This document shows, one piece after another, positions 15,631-24,755 of a stretch of DNA of 64,000 nt. The stretch covers positions 1 through 64,000 of the forward strand of contig DYJL01000009.1 of the NCBI GenBank assembly GCA_020723105.1. The letters are read 5' to 3'. The translations under genes were made by a program, and so were the position numbers. Below the pieces are notes generated by a model that worked only from the letters and a program-made list of their open reading frames with translations, searched no databases and was not told the DNA's origin. Source of the DNA: Nitrospira japonica. GTDB taxonomy: Bacteria > Nitrospirota > Thermodesulfovibrionia > UBA6902. Numbering within the stretch: position 1 is the first letter of the stretch; each line of letters starts with the position of its first letter.

Positions 15631-17489
15631 TCTTTTGCTCCCTCAACTTTTCCAGCAAGTTCCGGTATGTCTTTTATATCTTTACATCCTGCCGGGCCTA
15701 TTTTTATAGAACCGAATTTGCATGTATCGTAACACGTCCTGCATTGTATGCAGAGTTCCTGAATAATCCTGTGCGGGACCTTCTTTTCTCCGACAATGGC
15801 CTTCTGCGGACAGGCCCTCAGGCACGCCCCGCAGGCCTTGCACAATTCCTCATTGATATGAAATGAACAGAGGTTCCTGCATATCCCTGCCTTACACCAG
15901 CGCTCTTCGATATGCGATTCGTATTCATCCTGAAAATATCTTATTGTTGACAGTACAGGATTCGGGGCCGTCTGCCCCAGGCCGCAAAGGGATGTCGCAA
16001 TAATATCCCGGCTCAGGTCCTGGAGGGTTTCTATATCACCATCTCTACCTTTACCTTCCGTGATATCGGTAAGCATATCGAGCATAACCCTTGTGCCTAC
16101 TCTGCACGGGGTACATTTCCCGCATGATTCATCAGCGGTGAATTCAAGGAAAAATTTTGCGGTGCTTACCATGCAAGTGTCTTCGTCCATAACGACCATG
16201 CCGCCTGAACCCATGATGGCGCCTGTCTTTACAACATCTTCATATGTGACAGGGATGTCTATATGGCTTTCAGGAATACAACCGCCCGACGGGCCTCCCA
16301 TCTGCACTGATTTGAATTTCTTCTTCTTGTTTTTCATCCCTCCGCCGATATCATAGATAATTGTACGCAGAGGGATACCCATCGGCACCTCAACAAGCCC
16401 TACATTTTTTATATCACCGGTAAGGGCAAATACTTTAGTGCCTGTACTCTTTTCTGTTCCTAATGTCTTGTACCAGTCTGCGCCATGCAGGATAATCGGT
16501 GCAACCTGTGCAAGAGTTTCAACGTTGTTCAATACCGAAGGCTTGTCCCATAATCCTTTGTGCGCCGGAAAAGGCGGCCTGGGCCTTGGCATGCCCCGCT
16601 TGCCTTCAATGGAACGCATCAGCGCTGTTTCCTCCCCGCATACGAATGCACCTGCGCCAAGGTATATTTCAAGGTCAAAGGTAAAACCGCTGTTTAAGAT
16701 ATTCTGCCCCAGAAGGCCTGATTCGTAACATTTATCTATTGCCAGTTGAAGCCGCTTAACAGCAAGGGGGTATTCTGCCCTTACATATATAACGCCCTTG
16801 CTTGCGCCGATGGCCTTTGCACCTATTATCATGCCTTCAATTACAGAGTGCGGGTCTGCCTCCATAACCGACCGGTCCATAAACGCACCCGGATCGCCTT
16901 CATCACCATTACACAGCATGTATTTCTGATCCGCCTGGGACTTTGATGCAAATTCCCATTTAAGTCCCGTCGGAAAACCTGCACCTCCCCTTCCCCTGAT
17001 TCCGGAGTCTTTCATAACTTTTATTATGTCAGCAGAGGTCATTTCAGTGAGGGCCTTTGCAGCAGCAAGGTATCCGTCCCTTGCTATATATTCATCAAGG
17101 CTTTCAGGATCTATTAAACCCTTGTTCCTCAGCACCCTCAAAACCTGATGCTTAAAGAACGGGATTTCGTTCATTTTCGGGATGGATAATTTTTTCTCAG
17201 GCTCCGTATATAACAGTTTCTGATACGGACGCCCTTTCAGAAAATGCTCTTCAACCAGCTTTGGGATTTCATCTACGGTAAGTTTCTGATAAAAAATTCC
17301 TTCAGGGTAAACCAGCATTACAGGCCCTTCCGCACAAAAACCATTACAGCCTGTCAGGACAATTTTTATTTCATTTGCAAGACCCTTCTTTTCAAGCTCT
17401 TCCTGCAATGCAGCCTTCACCTTGGGAGTGCCGCTTGCAACACACCCGGTTCCTGCACACATAAGCAGATTTGCACGAATTTGTTCCAT
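15627..17489 (-). CDS. HydB/NuoF-type NADH-binding flavoprotein subunit
   Basis: 620 residues with the layout of HydB of electron-bifurcating hydrogenases. N-terminal thioredoxin-like 2Fe-2S domain (C11, C16, C48, C52), FMN/NADH domain with GRGGAGFPTGLKWEF, SLBB region, NuoF 4Fe-4S site (SCGKCTPCRVG), and a C-terminal pair of 4Fe-4S ferredoxin sites (CKACGACLRACP, CIQCRTCYDTC) that complex I NuoF lacks. It should oxidise or reduce NAD(H) and pass electrons to the NuoG-like partner. A second, shorter NuoF belongs to complex I at 36006. Confidence 0.9.
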   Translation of the reverse strand: MEQIRANLLMCAGTGCVASGTPKVKAALQEELEKKGLANEIKIVLTGCNGFCAEGPVMLVYPEGIFYQKLTVDEIPKLVEEHFLKGRPYQKLLYTEPEKKLSIPKMNEIPFFKHQVLRVLRNKGLIDPESLDEYIARDGYLAAAKALTEMTSADIIKVMKDSGIRGRGGAGFPTGLKWEFASKSQADQKYMLCNGDEGDPGAFMDRSVMEADPHSVIEGMIIGAKAIGASKGVIYVRAEYPLAVKRLQLAIDKCYESGLLGQNILNSGFTFDLEIYLGAGAFVCGEETALMRSIEGKRGMPRPRPPFPAHKGLWDKPSVLNNVETLAQVAPIILHGADWYKTLGTEKSTGTKVFALTGDIKNVGLVEVPMGIPLRTIIYDIGGGMKNKKKKFKSVQMGGPSGGCIPESHIDIPVTYEDVVKTGAIMGSGGMVVMDEDTCMVSTAKFFLEFTADESCGKCTPCRVGTRVMLDMLTDITEGKGRDGDIETLQDLSRDIIATSLCGLGQTAPNPVLSTIRYFQDEYESHIEERWCKAGICRNLCSFHINEELCKACGACLRACPQKAIVGEKKVPHRIIQELCIQCRTCYDTCKFGSIKIGPAGCKDIKDIPELAGKVEGAKE

Positions 17490-17507
17490 TACAGTCTCCT
17501 ATAATAT

Positions 17508-17592
17508 GGGGCAAGGATTAAGGGATAAGGATTAGTCTCTTACCAATCTTTAAGCCTTATCCCTTGTCCCTTAATCCATAATCCATATCCCT
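17508..17592. repeat. Low-complexity inverted repeat (GGGATTAAGG family)
   Basis: Words such as AAGGATTAAGGGATAAGG on one side and CCTTATCCCTTGTCCC on the other form an imperfect hairpin between the ferredoxin and HydB-like genes. Related words occur at 35384-35440, 50517-50547, 52838-52866 and 57948-57977. Confidence 0.55.
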
Positions 17593-17595
17593 GTT

Positions 17596-17979
17596 TCAGT
17601 ACGTCGTTTCGCTCCCGATTACCAGGGCATATTTTTCCACAGGATTGCCGCCGAGTACATGTTCCTTAAATATCTCCTGCATCTTTTCACTGTTCAGATC
17701 CCCGTATTTAACCGGCGCTTTATTATATATTTCCACAGTCACCATAGGTTCACGGGCACAAAGGCCAGCGCATCCTGAAGTTGTGGTAATTACATCTTCT
17801 ACATGGGCCTTTGTTATCTCATCCAGCAGAGTCGTCATGACTTCCCTCGCCCCTGCCGCAATGCCGCAGGTCCCCATATGGACTGTAATCTTGGCCCTGT
17901 AACCGCCCTCTCTCAGGGCAAATGTAGATTTCTGTTTTTCCTTTATCTTTTTCAGGTCTTCAATGGTTAATCGTGTCAT
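17596..17979 (-). CDS. Thioredoxin-like 2Fe-2S ferredoxin
   Basis: 127 residues with the (2Fe-2S) ferredoxin pattern GTCGIAAGA ... SGCAGLCAREP, matching the free-standing HydB N-terminal-type ferredoxins in bifurcating hydrogenase clusters. It likely shuttles electrons between the receiver-NuoE subunit and the HydB-like flavoprotein. The fourth-ligand arrangement (C..C, C...C) has one Cys fewer visible in the first pair than the HydB N-domain. Confidence 0.8.
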   Translation of the reverse strand: MTRLTIEDLKKIKEKQKSTFALREGGYRAKITVHMGTCGIAAGAREVMTTLLDEITKAHVEDVITTTSGCAGLCAREPMVTVEIYNKAPVKYGDLNSEKMQEIFKEHVLGGNPVEKYALVIGSETTY

Positions 17980-18005
17980 GTTATGCTCCTTATTTTAGTG
18001 ACACT

Positions 18006-18875
18006 TTATTTATACTGCTCAATAATATCCGGCACTTTCTTCGGATTCATTGCTCCATATGTTTCATCGTCTATCACCATGACAGGCGCCAATCCGCACG
18101 CGCCAAGACAGCGGACGGTTTCGAGAGAAAATTTCTTGTCTTCCGTTACTTCACCGACATCAATTTTGAGGTTCTCTTTAATCTTGTTCAGGACTTCTTC
18201 AACTCTCTTGACATAACACGCAGTGCCGAGGCATATCCTGATGTTGTGATCGCCTCTGGGTTTCATGGTAAAAAAAGAATAAAAGGAAACAATGCTGTGG
18301 ATTTCAGCCGGGGTCGTGTTCAGCCCCTTTGCAATACGCTTTTGCACAAGAGGCGGCAGATAGCCAACTATCTCCTGGCAGCGCTGAAGTACCGGGATGG
18401 AGTTGCCTGGCTTATTTTTATACTGATTAATTACCCTATCTATTTCCTGAAGCATCGAGGGCGGAAGTTCTTCTGCTTCCTTCTTGACAACAGGCTGTTT
18501 CCCTCTTACCCATTCAACAGCCCTCTTTGTTACATCCAGCAGCACTGTTGGAGTAAAGGGCTTTGGCACATAATCTATGATTCCAAGATCGAGAGCGTCT
18601 TTAATGGTGTCCTGTGACGGATAACCGGTAATTATTACAATGCCTGCATTAAGTTTTTTTTGTTTAATCCAGCGTATGAGGGTAATCCCGTCCACTTCAG
18701 GCATTTTCAGGTCCGTAAAGACAAGGTCGTAAGAGCGCTGCTCCATCCTGAGTATTGCATCTTTTGCACTCAGGGTACCTTCAACATTATAGCCTTCAGA
18801 CTTAAGGATAGCTTCACAGCTTCTTATAATAATAGGCTCATCGTCAACGACCAGTATTTTTAAATCATCTGCCAT
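18006..18875 (-). CDS. Receiver domain fused to a NuoE-type 2Fe-2S subunit
   Basis: 289 residues. Residues 1-125 are a CheY-like receiver with the acidic pair D11/D12, phospho-acceptor D55 (VFTDLKMP) and K105 (PKPF). Residues about 140-289 are a complete NuoE/HydC subunit: helical bundle and thioredoxin-like 2Fe-2S site with C215, C220, C256 and C260. The single reading frame is uninterrupted, so this is a true fusion. It implies that phosphorelay state and electron transfer are joined in one polypeptide. Upstream: receiver-GcvH gene; downstream: ferredoxin. Confidence 0.9.
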   Translation of the reverse strand: MADDLKILVVDDEPIIIRSCEAILKSEGYNVEGTLSAKDAILRMEQRSYDLVFTDLKMPEVDGITLIRWIKQKKLNAGIVIITGYPSQDTIKDALDLGIIDYVPKPFTPTVLLDVTKRAVEWVRGKQPVVKKEAEELPPSMLQEIDRVINQYKNKPGNSIPVLQRCQEIVGYLPPLVQKRIAKGLNTTPAEIHSIVSFYSFFTMKPRGDHNIRICLGTACYVKRVEEVLNKIKENLKIDVGEVTEDKKFSLETVRCLGACGLAPVMVIDDETYGAMNPKKVPDIIEQYK

Positions 18876-18892
18876 TAAAAGCCTCCATCTGT

Positions 18893-18945
18893 CAGTTGTT
18901 AGGTGGTTGTTGTTAGTTTTTAGACTAACAACTAAAAACTGATTA
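18893..18945. repeat. Low-complexity inverted repeat (GTTAGTTTTTAG family)
   Basis: GTTGTTAGTTTTTAGAC followed by TAACAACTAAAAACTG, between two genes of the same operon. Same family as 7289-7327. Confidence 0.6.
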
Positions 18946-18950
18946 TTAAA

Positions 18951-19718
18951 TTACTCATTGCTTAATGGAAAGACCCTTGCCAGCCACAGCAGCCAGCCCT
19001 CTGATAAATGTTCTTTCAGCAGCGCCACCATAACGTCATTTGCTTTCGTGTTCAACTCCCTCAGCTCACCGTTCATTGGCGAAAGCAGTTCGCATCCCTG
19101 ACCACTGCTTGTATAAATCCTTGCAAAAGGTTTTCCGGCTTCCAGTTTATCAATATCTTTCATAAATTCAACATACATGAGGTTACCTGACAACATCCAG
19201 TATCTGAGATCGCATCCAACTTCCCATAAACCGTCCTGAACTGGCCTGGCCCAGGTCCCTTCCTTATAGAAAATGACGGGATTCTCATTGTCCCGGAGCG
19301 GAGTAATAGAGCCCCTGAACTCATCAATAAAGGCCTGTTTTAATATCCATCCCCGAGTGTCAAATATCTTTCTTGCAACATTAAGCATGAAGTCAGGGGT
19401 AAATGGTTTTTCAATATATTCAAAGGCCCCAAGTTTCGTAGACTCTTTTGCATCTTCAAGTGTTGGATAACCGGTGATGATGACAACATCGGTTTTAGGC
19501 TTGAGAACCCGGGCCTCTCTGAGCACAACCATTCCGCTTATGTCAGGAAGCCTCACATCCGAGATAAGGAGGTCATAATCTTCTTTTGCCAGTTTGTTGA
19601 GGGCGTCTTCTCCTTTTTCCACAGTTGAGATGTTGTAGCCTTCTGCGCCGAGAATTCTCTTGCAGCTTAAAGTTACAACCGGATCGTCATCGAGTACTAA
19701 AATTCGTCCCTTTTCCAT
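18951..19718 (-). CDS. Response regulator with C-terminal GcvH-like domain
   Basis: 255 residues. The receiver domain (1-125) has D11/D12, phospho-acceptor D54 (ISDVRLPD) and EKPF lysine. From about residue 145 the sequence follows glycine-cleavage H-protein folding cues (GTWARPVQDGLWEVG, LLSPMNGELRELN, GWLLWLARV). The usual lipoylated ES.K turn reads TSSGQGCELLSP, so the lipoyl lysine appears missing. Probably a phosphorylation-controlled docking module for the NADH enzyme. GGGGGCG-type ribosome-binding site upstream. Confidence 0.8.
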   Translation of the reverse strand: MEKGRILVLDDDPVVTLSCKRILGAEGYNISTVEKGEDALNKLAKEDYDLLISDVRLPDISGMVVLREARVLKPKTDVVIITGYPTLEDAKESTKLGAFEYIEKPFTPDFMLNVARKIFDTRGWILKQAFIDEFRGSITPLRDNENPVIFYKEGTWARPVQDGLWEVGCDLRYWMLSGNLMYVEFMKDIDKLEAGKPFARIYTSSGQGCELLSPMNGELRELNTKANDVMVALLKEHLSEGWLLWLARVFPLSNE

Positions 19719-19843
19719 TGCGCCCCCTTCCAGTAACTTCTTACTTACCTTCTGGCTGATACTGAAAAGTCAAAATCGAAATTATGACTCCCTGTTTCTG
19801 TCATTCTCGCCGAGACAGGAATAACAACAGAGACAAAGTTGGG

Positions 19844-20395
19844 CTATTTTAGCATATTATTTGTATTAATTAACCATGTTTTTATATCATCTTTAATAAA
19901 TTTTATTACTTCAGGTGAAGTTATAGGAATCTCGTCCAAATCCTTTTTTATTTCAGCGGTATTCAGGATATATGTGCTGTCGTTTCTTCTGTGTTCAAAG
20001 ATAAAATCAATCTGCGGATGCGAGACAATAAGAACTATAAGGGAGCTTTCAATGTCTCCAAGAGGTTTCCTGTCAATGTGGTCATACTGGAAACAGGCTG
20101 TGATGGTTGTGCCCTTCCCTCTTTCTGTCTTTATGGTTAAATCACCATTACATTCCTTTGCAGACTGGGCCAGCAACGGAATGCCGAGGCCTGTACGCTT
20201 GCATTCTTTTGTGGTAAAGAAAGGATCGTAGACTTTCCTAATCGTTTCTTTATCCATTCCTTTTCCATTGTCGCCGATTTCGACAGATAGAATATTTTCC
20301 CTCGTGTCTTCAACGATTTTTATCCGGATCTCGGATGCGCCGGCATTTATCGAGTTCTCAGCGATATCAAGGATATGTAACGAAAGGTCTTTCAT
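19844..20395 (-). CDS. HATPase_c-only histidine-kinase-like ATPase
   Basis: 183 residues holding only a GHKL ATPase: N-box ILDIAENSINAGA, G1 GDNGKGMD, F-box DPFFTTK and G2 RTGLGIPLL. No dimerisation/phospho-acceptor His domain or sensor domain. The C-terminal 60 residues are unassigned. Such stand-alone ATPases accompany NuoE/HydB genes in hydrogenase clusters. Its ATG lies only 14 nt from the end of the restriction gene, marking the left border of the restriction island. Confidence 0.82.
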   Translation of the reverse strand: MKDLSLHILDIAENSINAGASEIRIKIVEDTRENILSVEIGDNGKGMDKETIRKVYDPFFTTKECKRTGLGIPLLAQSAKECNGDLTIKTERGKGTTITACFQYDHIDRKPLGDIESSLIVLIVSHPQIDFIFEHRRNDSTYILNTAEIKKDLDEIPITSPEVIKFIKDDIKTWLINTNNMLK

Positions 20396-20409
20396 GTGGG
20401 GTTGTTCTT

Positions 20410-23400
20410 CTAATGATGAGCAAAATAGATTTTGTAAATTCCAATTATCCAGCCTGTTAACCCTTTTCTTACCGTGCTGATATCGGTCAGGTCTTTCTCC
20501 TGATGTGCAATATATGTATTTCTGAAATCATATATATTTTTCACGGTATCATATAAATCAGATTCATTAAATTTAGAGAAACACCTTTTTACCGCTTCAA
20601 AAACACCGCCAATCTTGTAATCACCTTGAGAATATTCAAGACAAAACTTTAAAAGTCCTATCGGCATAAGCCCATTCTTAAATACCAATGTCTTTTCAAG
20701 ATTCTTAGCGTTCATTTTCAACCAATCAGTCGTTCCCTTGTTCACACCCCCGTAGTACGGAGTAAAGAAAATTTTCTGTTCAGCAGGAACGGAGGGCATC
20801 AGTGGCAGCAATAAATCACTTATCAGCCCTTTTGCGGATTCATCGAGCGGCCCAAGCAGAGAGGTAAATACCGGGGCAAACGACATCCCCTCCTTTTTCT
20901 CGGTAAATTGAAATAATGTCACAGCCTGTTCAATGGACTTTTTGTATCTTGAAGGTAATTTTTCAAGTTGCGTGGAATTAATAAATTCATCTATGCCGGT
21001 GACCTTCCCCTCAACATATTCACCAAGAGGCAATGATAATTGAGGTTTAATCCTTTCCTTTAACAGCTCAGCAAGTGACGGTTTGCATGTTCTAATTAAA
21101 TCATCTATTTTATTGGAAGTAACACTGCCGAAGATTACTTGCGGAACATACAGGTATTCCCACTTAAGCTTTGCAGCAGATGCAGACTTGCACCATGAAG
21201 CAGCAGCCGTCGCTTTTAAAGGCACATCTATGTCTTCGCGCCCTTTGGTTTCAACAAGCAGACAATTCCCGTCTTTTTTCTTAATGATAAAATCAGGGGT
21301 GTAGAAAGAAAGTCTTCCGGAATTTGACAGATAATCAATGCGAAGAGCCTGTGGTCCGGCATTTTTACAAAAAGATTGAATATCAGGCGCACGGTTTAAA
21401 AACGTGGTCATCATTACTTCAAATTCCCTGTTACACGGCACAAGGTTAAAAGGCGTATTTTCCGCAGGCAATGTTGGACGTGTTTCCGAATGTGTAACCT
21501 GAAACGGTTTCCAGTCGCAGACAGATACAGGTTCATATTGCTGTAAGCGTTCCTCTATATAAGTAGTCTTTGAAAGAATTAGAGGAACAAAAGTCGCTCT
21601 TATATGTTCACGCACATCCGAGTCTGATAGACGGCTGATAAGCTTTTCATCAAATATACTTACTTTTTTCTCAAACAATATCTCTTCAAGAAATGTCTGT
21701 ATCAAAGGCGCAAGAAGCTGATGAGTGCCCCTCAGTGAAGTCTGTCTTTCCAACTCTTCCCGGTAAAACGAAATAGCTCCTACCCAGCTCTCAAGCAGCG
21801 GAAGCTGCACTTTCATCTTCTCAATAATTTCGTTTGTAAATAAATGTCTTCCTTCATAGTCTATTTCAGTCTTTCTAACTTCACCTATTGGTAAGGATGA
21901 GAACCTGGAGAAGGATTTTTTGACATCCTCAATAGAGATGTTCCCAAGTTTGGGAGACCTTTTATATCCTGCGCTTAGGGATGGGATAAGGATATCTAGC
22001 TTTTCTAAATCTTTTAATTTGTCGGGATATATTGTTACTGTCGTTTTCGGTACTTTGTTTATATCTACAACTTCAATCGGCAAGCCTTCCTGGCTCAACT
22101 GGTCTTTATAGAGATTTACAAAAGCTTTGTGTTCAACAACCGTGACAACCTCCGCAGCCTGTCCCGGCGGCGTCATACGTCTGAGTCCTCTGCCGAGTGT
22201 TTGTTCAGGTAAAATGTTTGCCTTGGAACTGTATGGACGGAGCGGGACAATGGTTGTTACGTTCTTTACATCCCAGCCTTCCCGCAGCATTAAGACGGAT
22301 ACAATACATAGATAATGGCTTTTGTTTGAATCAAGTTCTCTTGATAGCTTTCTTAATTCTTTTAAATCTTCATCGCTGATCTCTTTTTCGTTTTCAATGA
22401 ATTCATAATAGACCGTTTCACCTTTGCCCCTCTTTTTAAGTTTGCCTTTAAGCCGTGTGTGGAGGTTAATCGTCTTGCCGTTAAGCTCTTTATAAAGGGA
22501 ATCGGTATTTAGTCTGTTCGCAATCTGACTTGCGGACTCTGTGTCTTCTGTCATGACAAAGAGGAGCGCTTTCTTGCCGCTCTTTTCCCATTCCTCTTTA
22601 GATACAAGCCAGCGGGAATATCCTATCATAAGATGCTGCTGGTACTTGATTGAGTCGTCATCGCTTGTCTGCTCAATGAGCTTCTCTCCCCTGCCGATAA
22701 TGGGTGACTTGACTATCCCTGCATCTACCGCCTCACCAAGGGGCGCATCACAAATAACATGTTTGAAAATATTTCCCTTGTTGTCTTTCGGCGTAGCGGA
22801 GAAATCGAGATGGGCGACAATACCTTCGCCGCCTCTTTTCCTGATTGTATCGTTAAGATATATTATCGCTTCGTTCCATGCGGAATCAGGGTCCCACACA
22901 TGGTGTGCCTCATCATTGAGAACCATGATGCGCTTGTGAGATGTTATACGTTCTCTGAGGGCTTCGCCTGTATCAAGGGCCTTTGCCTTTGATACGGCAG
23001 GCCCCATCCAGTCATATGTCTCGGCATCTTTCTTTCTTTGTCTTTTGCCTGTGTCATATAGACGGTGAATATTTGTCAGGTATAAAGTCCCGCCTGTAAC
23101 CGCTCCTGTTGCATCATCCTGAAGCACGACGGACAAATTCCAGTCTCCTCTCCATGCAACCGGTATCAAAGGGTCTCTGTCGAATATTACGCCGTCGCCG
23201 AAATCTTCCTTCAGTCTTTCAAACACTGTGAGGTTGGGCGCAATCACAACGAAATGCTTTGTCATTGGAGAATAGGATTCTCTGAGGGCGTGGAAATAAC
23301 TCCAGACAATAGCGAGGCTCATTATCTTTGTCTTCCCCGCTCCTGTAGCTACCTTGAATGCATATTTTGCCCACAGGTCTTCTTCGGGGTCTATGCCCAA

Positions 23401-23808
23401 TGCAGCTATCTCTCTGTTATCTCCGCCGAATTCTGATACAATTCCTGAAAGGGTATCAAGTCCGCGCACTTCTCTTAAATAGATAAAAGTTTCTAACGCC
23501 TCTCTCTGGCAGAAATAATATCTGAAGGGCATAACATCGCCGTCAATATTTTTAATCGTGTGGTCTCTGCCGAACCAGTGATAAAGCAGTTCCCGCGTGG
23601 TATCCGAGGCCCCGGCGTAATCCGTGTCTCTCCATTCGGTGACATAATGACGGAGGTTTTGCGCTATGACAATATCGCTCGGCCTTCTTCCCTTTACAAG
23701 TTCGGCAGGCTCGCCCTCTTTCTTTGCCCTGACACGGTGATGTGTCGGCATTTCATGAGGAAGGTATAAAGGCTCAAGGGCGGAGAGGTTTATGATGGGG
23801 CTGGTCAT
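20410..23808 (-). CDS. Type III restriction endonuclease subunit (Res)
   Basis: 1132 residues. N-terminal SF2 helicase with Walker A KVATGAGKTKIMS and DEAHH box, then motif VI region GRGLRR, and a PD-(D/E)xK nuclease core seen as TPDFIIKKKDGNCLLVETKG. The last 150 residues include RNTYIAH, a HEPN-like R-x5-H motif. Together with Mod at 25061 it would cleave DNA with unmethylated inversely oriented sites. Unlike most type III systems, res is separated from mod by four small genes. Confidence 0.88.
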   Translation of the reverse strand: MTSPIINLSALEPLYLPHEMPTHHRVRAKKEGEPAELVKGRRPSDIVIAQNLRHYVTEWRDTDYAGASDTTRELLYHWFGRDHTIKNIDGDVMPFRYYFCQREALETFIYLREVRGLDTLSGIVSEFGGDNREIAALGIDPEEDLWAKYAFKVATGAGKTKIMSLAIVWSYFHALRESYSPMTKHFVVIAPNLTVFERLKEDFGDGVIFDRDPLIPVAWRGDWNLSVVLQDDATGAVTGGTLYLTNIHRLYDTGKRQRKKDAETYDWMGPAVSKAKALDTGEALRERITSHKRIMVLNDEAHHVWDPDSAWNEAIIYLNDTIRKRGGEGIVAHLDFSATPKDNKGNIFKHVICDAPLGEAVDAGIVKSPIIGRGEKLIEQTSDDDSIKYQQHLMIGYSRWLVSKEEWEKSGKKALLFVMTEDTESASQIANRLNTDSLYKELNGKTINLHTRLKGKLKKRGKGETVYYEFIENEKEISDEDLKELRKLSRELDSNKSHYLCIVSVLMLREGWDVKNVTTIVPLRPYSSKANILPEQTLGRGLRRMTPPGQAAEVVTVVEHKAFVNLYKDQLSQEGLPIEVVDINKVPKTTVTIYPDKLKDLEKLDILIPSLSAGYKRSPKLGNISIEDVKKSFSRFSSLPIGEVRKTEIDYEGRHLFTNEIIEKMKVQLPLLESWVGAISFYREELERQTSLRGTHQLLAPLIQTFLEEILFEKKVSIFDEKLISRLSDSDVREHIRATFVPLILSKTTYIEERLQQYEPVSVCDWKPFQVTHSETRPTLPAENTPFNLVPCNREFEVMMTTFLNRAPDIQSFCKNAGPQALRIDYLSNSGRLSFYTPDFIIKKKDGNCLLVETKGREDIDVPLKATAAASWCKSASAAKLKWEYLYVPQVIFGSVTSNKIDDLIRTCKPSLAELLKERIKPQLSLPLGEYVEGKVTGIDEFINSTQLEKLPSRYKKSIEQAVTLFQFTEKKEGMSFAPVFTSLLGPLDESAKGLISDLLLPLMPSVPAEQKIFFTPYYGGVNKGTTDWLKMNAKNLEKTLVFKNGLMPIGLLKFCLEYSQGDYKIGGVFEAVKRCFSKFNESDLYDTVKNIYDFRNTYIAHQEKDLTDISTVRKGLTGWIIGIYKIYFAHH

Positions 23809-23810
23809 TT

Positions 23811-24215
23811 TTATATCTTGCCTTCAAGATATTTCATAACAACGGATTTAATTTTTATCGCAAATTCTATGGCTTCACGCGCCTTTTCTTCAGGAATTTC
23901 ATAGTACAGTTCAGAAGGGTATCTTGCCTCAACCGCATAAATTGACAGGACCTCAATATCTCCAATTTCCGATTCAAGGGTCGGCGCAATATCTTTACAT
24001 AATAAAACAAGGTCTTCAATGGAATGCGTTTTAGGAAAATCTATTTCATGGAATATGAGAAAGCCTTTAATATACTTTTCGGCACATTGTTGAGCATGAA
24101 AACAGACGGTATCATAAGGCGGCTCATCCATCGTCATAGTATATTCAGCGGTCCTGAGATCGTTGTCAGCTTTTTTTAACCATGCGTTTACTGCGGTTAT
24201 CTTATCGTCTTTCAT
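23811..24215 (-). CDS. HEPN-domain protein
   Basis: 134-residue all-helical HEPN protein (WLKKADNDLRTAEYTM, CFHAQQCAEKYIKGFL, EARYPSE). HEPN members paired with an MNT nucleotidyltransferase form toxin-antitoxin-like modules. The start overlaps the nucleotidyltransferase end by 14 nt, and the stop is 2 nt before res. The active Rx4-6H motif of toxic HepT is not obvious here. Confidence 0.85.
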   Translation of the reverse strand: MKDDKITAVNAWLKKADNDLRTAEYTMTMDEPPYDTVCFHAQQCAEKYIKGFLIFHEIDFPKTHSIEDLVLLCKDIAPTLESEIGDIEVLSIYAVEARYPSELYYEIPEEKAREAIEFAIKIKSVVMKYLEGKI

Positions 24216-24519
24216 AGATCACTTTTCCTTTATGAGCAGCAGTATAGATTATGGTTCCCACAATATCCTTGAATCTTTCAAATTCCTGCGGGGTCCTTAC
24301 AATTACATCCTTTGGCACCCCAAGATATTTCAGGGCTTTTCTGATGGGAAGCGCTCTTTCATAGGGTTTCATTTCGGTATCCATTATTACCATCAGGTCA
24401 ATATCGCTGTCCTTTGTAGGCTTCCCATAAGCGTAAGAGCCAAAGAGTATTATTTTTTCAGGATTAAAGTTGTCAGTGACCTTTTTAACTATATTCTTTA
24501 AATAGCTCTCAATATCCAC
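24202..24519 (-). CDS. MNT-type nucleotidyltransferase
   Basis: 105-residue minimal nucleotidyltransferase with the diagnostic GSYAYGKPTKDSDIDLMV motif (GSx10DxD, about residues 27-44). In MntA/HepT pairs the transferase AMPylates the HEPN partner. Translationally coupled to the HEPN gene downstream. Confidence 0.88.
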   Translation of the reverse strand: MDIESYLKNIVKKVTDNFNPEKIILFGSYAYGKPTKDSDIDLMVIMDTEMKPYERALPIRKALKYLGVPKDVIVRTPQEFERFKDIVGTIIYTAAHKGKVIYERR

Positions 24520-24539
24520 ATTCGTTGACCTCCTGTGCT

Positions 24540-24755
24540 TTAAACAATAACAACTTCTAAAGGTATGGACTGAACGTCTTCCGGCTTGTCTTTCTTTAAG
24601 TAATTGATTTTTTCAAACCCGATTATTTCTCCATGCTCATCTTTCTTTACGATAACGCCGTTTCCGACTTCCTCATTGATACAGGGTCTCGGTTTTTCAA
24701 ACCAGACATCGAGTGTATTGCCGACTTTATCAAATGTTATGGTTATCTTTTCCAT
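24540..24755 (-). CDS. DUF2283-family protein
   Basis: 71 residues with the DUF2283 pattern (ITFDKVGNTLDVWF, GEIIGFEKINYLKK). These small proteins usually follow a DUF4258-like partner and are thought to be antitoxins; function is unproven. Overlaps the upstream partner gene by 13 nt. Confidence 0.75.
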   Translation of the reverse strand: MEKITITFDKVGNTLDVWFEKPRPCINEEVGNGVIVKKDEHGEIIGFEKINYLKKDKPEDVQSIPLEVVIV

